A DNA stretch of 64,000 nt from JAJEFO01 sp965208685 (GTDB taxonomy: Bacteria > Pseudomonadota > Alphaproteobacteria > Rhodobacterales > Rhodobacteraceae), in contig CBDBPL010000007.1 of NCBI GenBank assembly GCA_965208685.1, forward strand, positions 2,542,001 through 2,606,000, in the 5' to 3' direction. The notes below the pieces were generated by a model. The model had not been told where the DNA came from, searched no databases, and saw only the letters and a list, made by a program, of their open reading frames with translations. Positions 52,454 through 62,025 of this stretch are shown here, one piece after another. The position numbers were made by a program, and so were the translations under genes. Position 1 is the stretch's first letter. Each line of letters begins with the position of its first letter.

Positions 52454-53107
52454 TCACGGCGGCGTCTCTCTGGAGCCGCAGTAGCCGGACCATTCCCCCT
52501 TCAGGACCCTCCGCTTGGGAAAAAACGTCCCGCTCTGGAAGGCAGCCTCCGTCCTGTCCTTCAGGCGGTGCGCCAGCGCGTGCTCCATGACCTCGCACAG
52601 ATGGGAGGTCGTCTCGTCGGCCCAGTCGCGGAATGTACTGCGCAATCCGTGCTGCGGCAGGTGACCAAGGTCCATGCGCTTCAGGACGTTCAGCAGGGCG
52701 TTCTCGGACATGCGCCCGGCGCGGCCGCTTCCCGCGAACACGTGCCCGTTCCCGTCGAAGCTCGGGAGATCCGCCAGGATGGCCAGCGCGGCACCCGACA
52801 GTGGCACCTCATGCTTCCGGCTGGCCTTCATTCGGTCTGCAAGGATCGTCCAAACACGCTCCTTAATGTCAATTCCCGCCCAGACCGCGCTTCGGGCCTC
52901 GCCGGACCGCGCTGTGGTCAGGACGTCGAACTCAATCGCGCGCGGAGCGACGCCGGACCTCTTCCGCAAGTTCGCCATGAAGCCGGGACTTCGGCATAGG
53001 ACTTTGCGGCGTGGTTCTCTGTCCTCCAGACAGTCGTCGGCGACCAGGTCGCCCATGGCAGCCTTTGGAAATGCGGATTCGATCATTGCGTCATTGCCCA
53101 AGCGCAA
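52454..53107 (-). pseudogene. Tyrosine integrase (P4 type), N-terminally truncated, catalytic Tyr replaced
   Basis: The readable part begins around FMANLRKRSGVAPRAIEF and includes LTTARSGEAR (first catalytic Arg), HGLRSTFRDW (H-x-x-R) and ALAHRLKDRTEAAFQSG. In P4-type integrases the last segment carries the nucleophile in AAY; here it is AAF, so the tyrosine is lost. The N-terminal arm and core-binding domains are absent; the first 40 residues of the frame look unrelated. It lies next to the tRNA-fMet fragment, its expected target. Confidence 0.8.
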
Positions 53108-53379
53108 GGCATCCGCGGACCTGCCTAAGCGCTTTCACTTTCCGCATCAGCAGGCGGTTCCACCCGCGCAACCACATCCGTTTGGGATCGCAGGCACGGC
53201 CGAGGCACCGACTTGAGACAGGTCATGTGTCCGTGCGTGGAAGCGCCCGGAATCCGGACAGCAGGCACATGCGAAGTCCGGCCAGGCACGGGTTCGAGGA
53301 TGCGTGAAATGGCTCACGGACTTCGATCGACGAAGCACGTCGCCAAGTTCTGAAGCCTGCACGGAGGTCTGCGCAACTC

Positions 53380-54739
53380 CTAGCCTTCGGTCTCACGCAC
53401 TGCCTGCATGACCTGAGCCGCCCGGTCCTCGAAGAAGAAGGCGTTCTCGCCGAAAGCCGGTTCGAGCTCATCCAGCCAGGTTGCCTGCGCGTCGAACTTG
53501 GCAAAGAAGGGCCGGCCGACCCAGTCAGGATCGCGACCTTGCAAGAAGCGCAGCATGAAGACCTTCTCGCCGGCGAGACGCTGAACGCCGAGCACCTCGA
53601 CCTTTCCGGGCGTTGCGCTCATGCTTGGACCGCGAACCGTGCGTCCGAGACCGGAGACCTGTTGCACTGCTTGCCTGAACACGTCGTGGCAGCGCACCAG
53701 CGGCACCTCAAAATAGCACTTCGCACCGGTGTCCCGCTCCACGAACATGTAGTAGGGGACAATGCCGAGACCGACCTGCGTGCTCCACATGCGCGCCCAG
53801 ACATTCGGATCGTTGTTGACGTGGTTGAGAAGCGGCGCCTGGCTGCGGATGATCGCACCGGTGTCGCGAATGCGGCGGATCGCCTTCGCGAACCACGTCG
53901 GTCCGCATTTCCTGCCAATGGTTGAAGTGCGCCATGATGGCGACATGACGCCCTGAGCGCACGATGTCCTCCAAGAGGCGCAAAAGGTCGTCGGCATCCT
54001 TGTCATTGACGAAACGGTGCGGCCAGAAGGTAAGTGCCTTGGTGCCGATCCGGATGTTCCGGACGTGATCCAGCCTTGGATTGTCAAGGAGCGGCCTCAG
54101 GTAGCGTGCGAGCACCCGCGTCTTCATGACCATCGGATCGCCGCCCGTGACCAGCAGGTCGGAAACATGCCTGTGAGAGGCGAGGTACTGGTGCAGGCTC
54201 CGTGCATCGTTTGACGAGATCTTCATCTCCTTGTCGCCGACGAACTGCGCCCAGCGAAAGCAGAACGTGCAGTAGGCATGGCAAGTCTGGCCCTTGCTCG
54301 GGAAGAACAGGACGGTCTCGCGGTACTTGTGCTGGAGCCCCTCCAATGCCCCGTCCGCCCCATCGGGTATGTTCAGTTCACGCTGCGCGGCAGGATGGGG
54401 ATTGAGACGGGCGCGGATCTTGGCGACTGCGCCGTCGATTTCCTGCTCTGGCGCCTTGCGGATCATCAGGCCTGCAATGCGATGGAAGTCCTCGTCGGCA
54501 AGCATGCCTTTCTGCGGAAACACCAGCTGGTAGACCGGGTCGTCCGGGATCCTGTCCCAGTCGATCAGCTCTTCCAGAACATATCGGTTGGTGCGGAACG
54601 GCAGAACCTTGCTGACGACGCGAATCGCGAACAGGTCTTCACCTCTCACGCTGCCATGTTCCGCAATCCTGTCGAGGTGCCTTGCGGTCAGTGCACGAAA
54701 CCGGCCGTGCGGCTGTTCCCTTCCAATGTGTCTACTCAT
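53380..54739 (-). pseudogene. KamA-like radical SAM protein, interrupted by a frameshift
   Basis: The 5' frame from ATG 54739 gives a lysine-2,3-aminomutase-like protein with the cluster motif CHAYCTFC and DLLVTGGDPMVM. At about 53890-53901 the reading frame must change, after HFNHWQEMRTD, to continue with AIRRIRDTGAIIRSQAPLLN and run to TAG at 53380. The combined length is about 453 residues; the span is one base off a multiple of three. The PLP-lysine motif PGGGGK of true aminomutases is not visible in the C-terminal frame. One sequencing error could also explain the break. Confidence 0.8.
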
Positions 54740-55748
54740 ACTTCCAATGCTCCCGATTCTGGGTTTCCAGCGGCAATCCGGTGGCTGCTTCTATTCTTCA
54801 TCGGCGCAGGGCACGGCCAACTGACATGTCGGCGGCAACGCCTACCTGGTCATGCAATGCGCATGCATGCGTCGGCGAGCCAAATCCCGGCACGATGTTC
54901 CGGGCCACAGGGATTCATGCCGTCGACTGAAGCGCAACGCGTTCCAGCCCTGACGGCTGCATTCACGGCTCGTCGGGGTGGCCAACGCCCCACGCAGTGC
55001 AGATGCGCCGATCCCGGACGCCTCGTATCGTTTCACGCATCGCGTACGGTTGCGGCACGGCATGTGCCGCGCAATGCCGGGTCGAACTTCGGCGGGAAAC
55101 CCGCCCTTCCGGCTTGGACAAACGCATCCGGCCTAGACAAACGTCTGAGTATGAAATCGTTTCAGACAAACTCATAACCACTCGACCATACGCCATCAGG
55201 CACGAATTTGCGAGCAAAAAAGCTCCCGAAAGGCGGTTTGTCGCACTTGGCGCGGGCCGCCAGAGCGAAAAGGCGGGCCAAGATTCCAGGGCTATGCGCC
55301 TCGTCCCCAATCGGCAGAACGACATGTTCACGGCCAAAACGCGGACATGGCGACAAGGCCGGAAGCTGCCGCATCCGATGAGCCTGTCTTGTTGAATCTT
55401 CAAGGGCTTATGCGCGAATCCTGAGATCATGTGTCCGGAGCGGCGCATGAATTCACGCAACTCCCGCACCGTGCCGAAACGTGGCTCATGATCACGATCG
55501 ATTCGTGGCTGGTGCTGTCCAAAAGGGACAAGGCAACGGTGCTGCGCATTTCCCGCGATTGCTGCTCCAAGCCCGGCAACTTCCATGCGGACACCCGCTT
55601 CTCTCGCGGCTCTGGCGCCCGTAGCCGAAAGGACCGGCCTGAACTCCTGACACCGACGTGCGGTTCGCTCGCAGCAGGACCCTGGAACCGCCGCGGCGTC
55701 ACGAGTCCGGGCCGGGCGCAATCACGCACAGGATTGCGTCATGCAGGT
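54740..55748. other. 1-kb stretch without a recognisable gene
   Basis: Between the KamA-like gene and the DUF3179 gene, both leftward, no frame shows recognisable motifs or a good start. Composition varies, with an AT-richer patch near 55140-55210. It may hold promoters for the KamA-like gene and degraded sequence; nothing definite can be read. Confidence 0.45.
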
Positions 55749-56750
55749 TCAGCCGCCCAGCATCCACTGCCCGTCAGGCCAGAACGCGTGAAAGGCGAAC
55801 GCGAACATCACGTCATGCGGGACGTCCCGAAGCTGCGCGTCACGCACCCGGATCGTGCCGACGTCCTTCCCGGCTCCGATGTCGCTCGAATCCAGCGCCG
55901 AGGCCTGTCCGCTCGTCCACGAGATCGTCACGCCCGCCTCGGTAACCTGCCCTTCCTCGCGCAACCGGCTCACCGGCCAGGCCTGGTCGCCGACACGAAC
56001 CACGCGCGCAAGCGCGGGAATGCCGTGAGGCGGGAGTTCGCCACCGTAGAGAAACGGGCGCAGCGAGGAATCGTAGGACACGTACGGATTTCGTCCGTAC
56101 ATCCGGGGCCATCTTGGCTGGTCCATGACAAGGCCGTCCGGATTCCTGGCCTTGAACTCTGCCCAGCTTTCCATCCATGACGGCAACGGCACGAGTTCGA
56201 CGCCGGTCAGTTCGCCCACGATGCCCGTGCCTATGGCCTGCTGCCACCAGCTCTCCGTCTCGCGGTCGAACATCACCATGTCGGAATTCCTGAGCTTGCC
56301 TGACACCCCAAATGTCAGGACCTGCCCGTCAACGCGCCTGTCAAAGGTCAGCCCCGAATTGCAGAGCGGGCAGAACGTCACCGCCACCGGCACGCCGCCG
56401 ACGATGTCGTTCACGATCTCGTGCCACGTCAGGTAGCGTATGGGATAGGCTCGCGGCACGGAACCGCCGATCTCGACCGAGATCACGGGCTCCCGGTCGC
56501 CGATCCTGTCCTCTTCGGAAACTGCAATGAATTCAGGCCCGCTGAGTGCCGGGATTCCGTCCCTTGGCGGTCCCCCCGACATGATCTCCCGCCAGTTCTC
56601 GATGCTCGTGACCGTGAAGTCCGTGTTCGGCCACTCGTGCTTCCAATACGCGGGATCTGCACGCGCCGGTCCGTTGCCAAGCGAGCCGGGCCCGACCGCG
56701 CCCAGCCCAAGAGCCAGCACCAAGACGCAGAACAAGCGGATCACTTGCAT
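55749..56750 (-). CDS. Exported DUF3179 protein
   Basis: A 333-residue protein with a signal peptide (LFCVLVLALGLGAVG, cleavage near ARA-DPAYW). DUF3179 features follow: ISVEIGGSVPRAYPIRYLTWHEIVND, then VTFCPLCNSGLTFDRRVDG with the conserved CxxC, and LPPHGIPALARVV. The ATG at 56750 follows GGAGACGGTCA. The domain is common in marine bacteria and archaea and its biochemical role is unknown; the CPLC pair suggests metal or redox chemistry. Confidence 0.88.
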   Translation of the reverse strand: MQVIRLFCVLVLALGLGAVGPGSLGNGPARADPAYWKHEWPNTDFTVTSIENWREIMSGGPPRDGIPALSGPEFIAVSEEDRIGDREPVISVEIGGSVPRAYPIRYLTWHEIVNDIVGGVPVAVTFCPLCNSGLTFDRRVDGQVLTFGVSGKLRNSDMVMFDRETESWWQQAIGTGIVGELTGVELVPLPSWMESWAEFKARNPDGLVMDQPRWPRMYGRNPYVSYDSSLRPFLYGGELPPHGIPALARVVRVGDQAWPVSRLREEGQVTEAGVTISWTSGQASALDSSDIGAGKDVGTIRVRDAQLRDVPHDVMFAFAFHAFWPDGQWMLGG

Positions 56751-57051
56751 TGACCGTCTCCCCATTCCCGACATGCCTCCCAAGTCTCCGCTGAGAGTGG
56801 CATCCGGTCCCGCGACATGACAGCCCCAATCACGCGAGATTGATCGGTGCGTCAGCGCCGGCCTGCTTCAGGCATGACCACGGCGCTTGCGCAAGGCCCC
56901 CGCTCTGGACATTCTGCGCCAATGACGTCTTGCCGGACGCCCGAATCCTGGTCTCGTGAAGCCAGGCGCCGCTTCAGGGTAAGCTGCTGCCGCTTCCGGC
57001 ACGATTGCAACCATTGGCTGTCCTGGCCGGTTGCACGGACAAGGAGGACCA
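56751..57051. other. Divergent intergenic region, nothing recognised
   Basis: About 300 bases between the leftward DUF3179 gene and the rightward DUF6314 gene. It should carry both promoters. Only the ribosome site CAAGGAGGACCA just before 57052 is evident. Confidence 0.45.
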
Positions 57052-57492
57052 ATGGCATTGCCTGCTGAAACGAGGCCGGCCGAATTCGCATCGCTTTGGG
57101 ACCTCGCCGGCCAATGGTCGCTGGCGCGTCGCATCCGACACGTCGACGGTCGCGAAAACTCGTTCTCCGGCAAGGCCGTGTTCACCCGTTCGGGCTCCCG
57201 ATTGATCCAGGAAGAATCCGGGCTGCTGCGCCTGGACGACCAAGCCCTGGAGGCCCGCCAGCGCCTCGTCTGGAAACAGGACGGACCCATGCTGAAGGTT
57301 CATTTCGCCGACATGCAACCGTTTCATGAAATCCCGATCGGCGTCACCGACCCCGAGGCAGTCCACGATTGCCCGCCGGACCGGTATCATGTCACCTACG
57401 ACTTTGCCCAATGGCCGGTCTGGGGCAGCGTCTGGACCGTGACCGGTCCGCGCAAGGACTACATCATGAACTCCACCTACACTCCCGCTTGA
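57052..57492 (+). CDS. DUF6314 family protein
   Basis: A 146-residue cytoplasmic protein preceded by an excellent ribosome site (AAGGAGG). It contains LAGQWSLARRIRH, FSGKAVFTR, MLKVHFADMQPFHE, YHVTYDFAQWPVWGSVWTV and GPRKDY, matching the DUF6314 pattern found across Rhodobacteraceae, a lipocalin-like beta-barrel by appearance. Function is unknown. bioY follows on the same strand after about 330 bases. Confidence 0.8.
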   Translation: MALPAETRPAEFASLWDLAGQWSLARRIRHVDGRENSFSGKAVFTRSGSRLIQEESGLLRLDDQALEARQRLVWKQDGPMLKVHFADMQPFHEIPIGVTDPEAVHDCPPDRYHVTYDFAQWPVWGSVWTVTGPRKDYIMNSTYTPA

Positions 57493-57819
57493 GATCGGCG
57501 GCAAAGAACGGGCGAGCGATGCAGGTTCAGTGCCGTGCCCTTGCGGCGCGCGACCGTAGCGACGGCCCGATTGATGCCTGCACCCGCAGTTCCGCGGCGA
57601 ATGCGCCGTTTCGCCCCTGGACCCGAAGCGGTGCCGCCAGCCTGAAAGGCAAGGCAGCCGCGACACCGTCGCCTGTCGGGCGCGCTCATTTGTTCGGTGG
57701 CCACGATTCCGCCCTCTCGCGCACTCCCGCGCCGCCTGCCTGCGCCTGGTCGCCTTGCGCGTTCAACGCGTGACATGGTATGCGCCCGCCAACGGAATCC
57801 TGAAGAAAGGAACAGGCTC
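57493..57819. other. Intergenic stretch before bioY
   Basis: About 330 GC-rich bases between two rightward genes, without a recognisable gene. AAGAAAGGAACAGGCTC just before 57820 is the bioY ribosome binding site. I see no clear BirA-type operator. Confidence 0.4.
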
Positions 57820-58419
57820 ATGACAACGCTCGCCGACCGTCCAGTTCTCGCTGACACGTTCTGGGAAACGACCGAAACCGGAATCTGGATCAAGCGTCTC
57901 GTTCTCGTTGTCGCAGGCGTTCTTGCCCTGGCAATAGCCGCAAAGCTCAAGGTTCCGATGTGGCCGGTCCCCATCACCATGGGCACCTTTGCGATCCTGG
58001 CGATCGGCACGGCCTACGGCCCGGCCCTGGGCCTGTCCACCATACTGGCATACCTGGCCGTGGGCGCGCTCGGGTTTGACGTCTTCGCCAACAGTTCGGC
58101 CGAATCAAGCGGCTTGGCCTACATGATGGGCACCACGGGCGGCTACCTTGCCGGCTACGTCCTTGCCGCAACGGCGCTTGGCTGGTTTGCCCGCAAGGGA
58201 TGGGACAGGGACATCAAGTGGATGGCCGTTGCGCTGCTGATCGGCAACGCGATCATTTACGTCCCCGGCTTGCTGTGGCTTGGCCATGTCCTGGGTTGGG
58301 ACAAGCCGATCCTGGCATGGGGTCTCTGGCCGTTCCTGATCGGTGACGGGCTGAAGCTCGTGCTTGCCGCACTCGTCATTCCGGGCCTCTGGAAACTGGT
58401 GGGCGACGCCCGGGCCTGA
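57820..58419 (+). CDS. bioY: Biotin transporter BioY (ECF S component)
   Basis: A 199-residue membrane protein with six helices. LKVPMWPVPITMGTFAIL carries the BioY VPxTxxT-like segment, and GTTGGYLAGYVLAA and YVPGLLWLGHVLGW are family hallmarks. It binds biotin and can act alone or with the EcfAT module, which is not in the window. It converges on ccmB. Confidence 0.93.
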   Translation: MTTLADRPVLADTFWETTETGIWIKRLVLVVAGVLALAIAAKLKVPMWPVPITMGTFAILAIGTAYGPALGLSTILAYLAVGALGFDVFANSSAESSGLAYMMGTTGGYLAGYVLAATALGWFARKGWDRDIKWMAVALLIGNAIIYVPGLLWLGHVLGWDKPILAWGLWPFLIGDGLKLVLAALVIPGLWKLVGDARA

Positions 58420-58533
58420 GAGCTCCGCCACCGAGAGCTGCGTGGCCCGGCGCGGCCACGCGACCCTGGCGTCATGACGCGCCGTCGTGGAATTCATGGC
58501 GTTCGCGGTCATCCTCGCCTTGTCTCGCCCTGA

Positions 58534-59190
58534 TCAACGCAGGTTGCCGCGCAGGGCCATGGCGCATGCAAATGGCAGGACAGCGAGGCTGCCAAGCGTG
58601 ATCAGCGCCAGCAGGAGCAGTGGAGCGACATTGCCCTGTCCCGCCGCGGCCCGGCTGACGGCCTCGGACCCGAAGATCAGGGTCGGCACGTAAAGCGGCA
58701 GCACAAGCAGGGACAGAAGAAGCCCGCCGCGTTTCAGCCCGACCGTCAGGGACGCGCCAAAGGTGCCGATCATCGAAAGCGCCGGCGTGCCGACCAGCAA
58801 GCTCAGGACCAACGAGCCATGCGCGGCGGAAGGCAGGTTGAGCAGCAGGGCCAGGATCGGTGCCACGAGGGACAACGGCAGACCGGTCGTCAGCCAGTGG
58901 GCTGCGGACTTGGACAGCGCCAGAGCCTCGAGCGGAAGCGGCGCGGTTGCAAGAAGGTCCAGCGATCCGTCCTCGAAGTCCGTCGCGAAGATCCGGTCAA
59001 GCGACAGGAGGCAGGCAAGCAGCGCGCCAACCCAAAGCATGCCAGGGGCGATGGACGCGAGACGTCCGGATTCGGGCCCCACGCCGAAGGGAACCAGCAC
59101 GCAAGCGATCAGGAAGAAGGCCAGCGCCAGCCCGAAGCCGCCGCCGACGCGAACGGCAAGCCGCAGGTCCCTCAGCACAAGGCGGATCAC
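58534..59190 (-). CDS. ccmB: Heme exporter protein B, cytochrome c biogenesis
   Basis: A 218-residue protein with six membrane helices. LLSLDRIFATDFEDGSLDLLATAPLP is the CcmB signature after the second helix. With CcmA it forms the ABC part of system I cytochrome c maturation. Its start overlaps ccmA by ATGA. ccmC, normally next, is absent: the following genes are on the opposite strand and unrelated. Confidence 0.95.
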   Translation of the reverse strand: MIRLVLRDLRLAVRVGGGFGLALAFFLIACVLVPFGVGPESGRLASIAPGMLWVGALLACLLSLDRIFATDFEDGSLDLLATAPLPLEALALSKSAAHWLTTGLPLSLVAPILALLLNLPSAAHGSLVLSLLVGTPALSMIGTFGASLTVGLKRGGLLLSLLVLPLYVPTLIFGSEAVSRAAAGQGNVAPLLLLALITLGSLAVLPFACAMALRGNLR

Positions 59191-59810
59191 AGGAACGCCT
59201 CGTCAGCGAATGGTGCGCCCGCGCCTGACGGCCTGAAGGCGCTGACATCAATCACGCGCGCGCCCAGAACGGGATCAACATGGCTCGCGATGAGAGCCGC
59301 GCCGCCGGACGCGAGATGTGCCCGCGCGAGATCCGCAAAGAGCCTCACGGACGCCTCGTCCAGCGAGTCCGTGGGCTCGTCCAGCAACCAGAACGGCCGG
59401 CCGGTCACCAGGAGCCGTGCCAATGCAAGCTGGCGCTTCTGCCCGGCAGACAATGTCTGCGCGCGCCGGTTTCGCAACTGGCCCAAGGCAAACGCTTCGA
59501 GCGCAGCATCCACTCGGTCGACGCCATGAATCCCGGCCCAGAACGCAAGGTTCTCGGCTACGCTCAACGTGCCTTTCACGCCATTGGCATGTGGCAGGTA
59601 GGCGATCGCATCGCCGTCGCGAACCATCCAGCCTCCGGTCGCTGGCTGCAATCCGGCGATGGTTCTGAGAAGCGTTGTCTTGCCTGACCCGTTCGGTCCC
59701 CTGACGACGACCGCCTCGCCGGCATGCAACGTGAGCGAAACGTCCTCCAGGACAGGGACTCCTCCCCGGCTGCAATGAAGACCGGTCAGGGTCAGCAACG
59801 GGGCAGTCAT
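59187..59810 (-). CDS. ccmA: Heme exporter ATP-binding protein, cytochrome c biogenesis
   Basis: A 207-residue ABC ATPase. Walker A is GPNGSGKTTLL, the signature LSAGQKRQLALARLL, and Walker B WLLDEPTDSLD. The size and the coupling to ccmB identify CcmA, which drives release of holo-CcmE during cytochrome c maturation in the inner membrane. Confidence 0.95.
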   Translation of the reverse strand: MTAPLLTLTGLHCSRGGVPVLEDVSLTLHAGEAVVVRGPNGSGKTTLLRTIAGLQPATGGWMVRDGDAIAYLPHANGVKGTLSVAENLAFWAGIHGVDRVDAALEAFALGQLRNRRAQTLSAGQKRQLALARLLVTGRPFWLLDEPTDSLDEASVRLFADLARAHLASGGAALIASHVDPVLGARVIDVSAFRPSGAGAPFADEAFL

Positions 59811-59937
59811 GCGACCTGCAACCGGTCAGCGCCCGATGCGGCACGTGCGCCGATCGCCTTCGGAGATCTCCGTCGGCGGGCACCGTCGGATCGATGGACC
59901 TGCAGTCGATGCGTTCTCCGTGGTTTCATGGAGACTC

Positions 59938-60291
59938 TCAGACCGGAAGGAGCGCCAGGCCGACGCGTCGGCCTTCGCCCAATAGGATGTTGTAGGTGCG
60001 GCACGCTTGCGGCGATGCCATCGCCTCCACGCCAATGTTCGCCGCCGAAAGTCGGTCGCCGAACTCCTCCGGGAGACGTTCGAGCTCCGGCCCCGTTCCG
60101 ACCAGGAGGACATCGATCCGGCCGGCCGCGCCAAGGAGCGAGTCGCAATCGTCGAGACCGGCCCATGCCGTTATGCCTGACGGCAGAATCGCCAGTGGCG
60201 CGTCATGGGCCTCGCCGCCGATGCGAAAGAATCCCGGTCCGTACCCGTCGACCGGCAGGGCTTCCGTGTAGGCGATTTCGGTGATGCGCAT
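59938..60291 (-). CDS. Mth938-like domain (DUF498) protein
   Basis: A 117-residue protein: ITEIAYTEALPVDGYGPGFFRIGG, then VLLVGTGPELERLP and MASPQACRTYNILLGEGRRVGLALLPV. This is the Mth938/NDUFAF3-type fold. The ATG at 60291 keeps the normal N-terminus. In Rhodobacteraceae this gene commonly sits between secF and ccmA, as here. It may assist respiratory complex assembly by analogy with NDUFAF3; unproven in bacteria. Confidence 0.85.
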   Translation of the reverse strand: MRITEIAYTEALPVDGYGPGFFRIGGEAHDAPLAILPSGITAWAGLDDCDSLLGAAGRIDVLLVGTGPELERLPEEFGDRLSAANIGVEAMASPQACRTYNILLGEGRRVGLALLPV

Positions 60292-60301
60292 CGACCACTC
60301 C

Positions 60302-61054
60302 TCAGTCCCATACTGGCAGACCCATGATCGCCGATCCGGCAATGACCAGGTAGGCGATGTTTCGGTAGAAGCGCTCGGCGTTCGGCTGAAACAGCATCGC
60401 TCCGCTCCAGTTGCCGAGGACGTAGGGCAAGATCAGGACCCCTCCGAGCGCAAGTGCCGGAATCGAAAGATACCCGTTCCAGTGGAATACGGCCAGCAAG
60501 GCCAGTTCGGCCAGTATCAGGTACAGCGTGTTGTTTGCGCGCACCGCCGCCGCCGGCAGCGTGGAGGCCATGTACAGGATGATCACGGGCGGCCCCGGCA
60601 GCCCGACGGAACCGCCGGTGAACCCGCCAATCAGGCCGGTGCCGTAAATCATGGCCGACGTCGGCTTCCCCCTGTACCGGACACCGGCAACGAGGAGGAC
60701 AAGAAGTCCCAAGGCCACGACCGAAACGCCCCAGCGAAACACTTCGGGCTCAACCATGGCGAGGACAAGCACGCCGAGGGGCAAGGCAATGAACGCCCCG
60801 CATGCCAGGCGCAGGACATCCGGCGGATGCCCGTCCCTGAGGGCGCGCGGCACGTGAATGAGCGGTGCGATGATGTCCATCACGATCATCGAGGTGAGCG
60901 CCTCGAACGGATCAAGGACCTGCGCAGCGACCGGCAGGTAGACCATGGCGGTGCCGAAGCCCGTGAAGCCCCTTACGATGCCCGCCAGGAGCGCGCCCAG
61001 TCCCAGGAGCCACAACCCGTCCGTCTGGAGGGCAATGGCGAACGGCTCAAGCAT
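60302..61054 (-). CDS. TauE/SafE-family (TSUP) membrane permease
   Basis: A 250-residue protein with about eight helices. LLAGIVRGFTGFGTAMVYLP and YGTGLIGGFTGGSVGLPGPPVII are the duplicated TSUP motifs. The ATG at 61054 overlaps the secF stop by 8 bases; an in-frame ATG 12 codons earlier is possible. Such transporters move sulfite, sulfoacetate or other organosulfur anions. The substrate is unknown. It is inserted between secF and the Mth938-like gene. Confidence 0.87.
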   Translation of the reverse strand: MLEPFAIALQTDGLWLLGLGALLAGIVRGFTGFGTAMVYLPVAAQVLDPFEALTSMIVMDIIAPLIHVPRALRDGHPPDVLRLACGAFIALPLGVLVLAMVEPEVFRWGVSVVALGLLVLLVAGVRYRGKPTSAMIYGTGLIGGFTGGSVGLPGPPVIILYMASTLPAAAVRANNTLYLILAELALLAVFHWNGYLSIPALALGGVLILPYVLGNWSGAMLFQPNAERFYRNIAYLVIAGSAIMGLPVWD

Positions 61055-62021
61055 CCACGTTTGCAAACTGGGTGCCTGCGCCACCGCCATCGGACGGCTT
61101 CGACCAGTCGCGCTTCACGCCCAGCATCAGGACGACGTTCTTGGCCACGTAGACCGAAGAATAGGTTCCGACGATCACGCCCCAGGTGATCGCGAACACG
61201 AAGCCCCGGATGACGTCGCCGCCGAAGACCAGCAACGCGACCAGCGCCAGCAACGTCGTCCCGCTCGTCATCAACGTGCGGCTCAGCGTCTCGTTTACCG
61301 ACGTGTTCATGACGTCCTGCAGGGGCGTCGTCTTGTACTTTCTCAGGTTCTCGCGCAGCCGGTCGAAAATCACCACCGTGTCGTTGATCGAGTATCCCAC
61401 GATGGTCAGGAGCGCGGCGATCGTCGACAGGTCAAAGCGAATCTGCAGAAGGCTGAAAATGCCAATGGTCAGGATCACGTCGTGGAACAGGGCCGCGACG
61501 GCCCCGATGGAGAATTGCCACTCGAACCGGAGCCAGATGTAAATCAGGATTGCGGCCAGCGCGGAGGCGACGGCCAGGATCGCCGTCTGGACGAGCTCGC
61601 CCGAGACCTTGGGCCCCACGGAATCGACGGACGTGAACTCGATGGACGGGTCCACTTCCTTCAGTGCCGCCTCGACGTCGATGATGATGGCTCCCGTTAT
61701 GCTTTCCTGCCCCTCCTGGGCCTGGATGCGGATCAAGGTGACGTTCTGGTCCTCGCGGAAATTCGGATCGAAGACCTCGATGACGGAAACCTCGCCGAGG
61801 TCCAGCGCGGAAACGGCCTGCCGGTAGGCGCCGACGTCCACGTTCTGAACCGCCTCGGTCCTGATTGTCGTCCCGCCCCGGAAGTCGATGCCGAAGTTGA
61901 GGCCCACCACCAGCCACAGGATGAGCGATGCAACGACCGCCGCGATCGAGGCGCCCATCGTGACGGTCCGGTAGCGGAAGAAATCGAAGTTCGTCTCTTT
62001 GGGAACTAGCTTCAGGCGCAT
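61047..62021 (-). CDS. secF: Protein translocase subunit SecF
   Basis: A 324-residue membrane protein. FGIDFRGGTTIRTEAV is the SecF signature in the first periplasmic region, and VGYSINDTVVIFDRLREN lies in the RND-like C-terminal helices. With SecD it uses the proton gradient to pull secreted proteins across the membrane. It follows secD by 4 bases. Confidence 0.97.
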   Translation of the reverse strand: MRLKLVPKETNFDFFRYRTVTMGASIAAVVASLILWLVVGLNFGIDFRGGTTIRTEAVQNVDVGAYRQAVSALDLGEVSVIEVFDPNFREDQNVTLIRIQAQEGQESITGAIIIDVEAALKEVDPSIEFTSVDSVGPKVSGELVQTAILAVASALAAILIYIWLRFEWQFSIGAVAALFHDVILTIGIFSLLQIRFDLSTIAALLTIVGYSINDTVVIFDRLRENLRKYKTTPLQDVMNTSVNETLSRTLMTSGTTLLALVALLVFGGDVIRGFVFAITWGVIVGTYSSVYVAKNVVLMLGVKRDWSKPSDGGGAGTQFANVDA

Positions 62022-62025
62022 GGCA

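Noticed and set aside
57493..57819. A riboswitch or BirA operator before bioY
   Set aside because: No recognisable conserved leader or palindromic operator could be found by eye.
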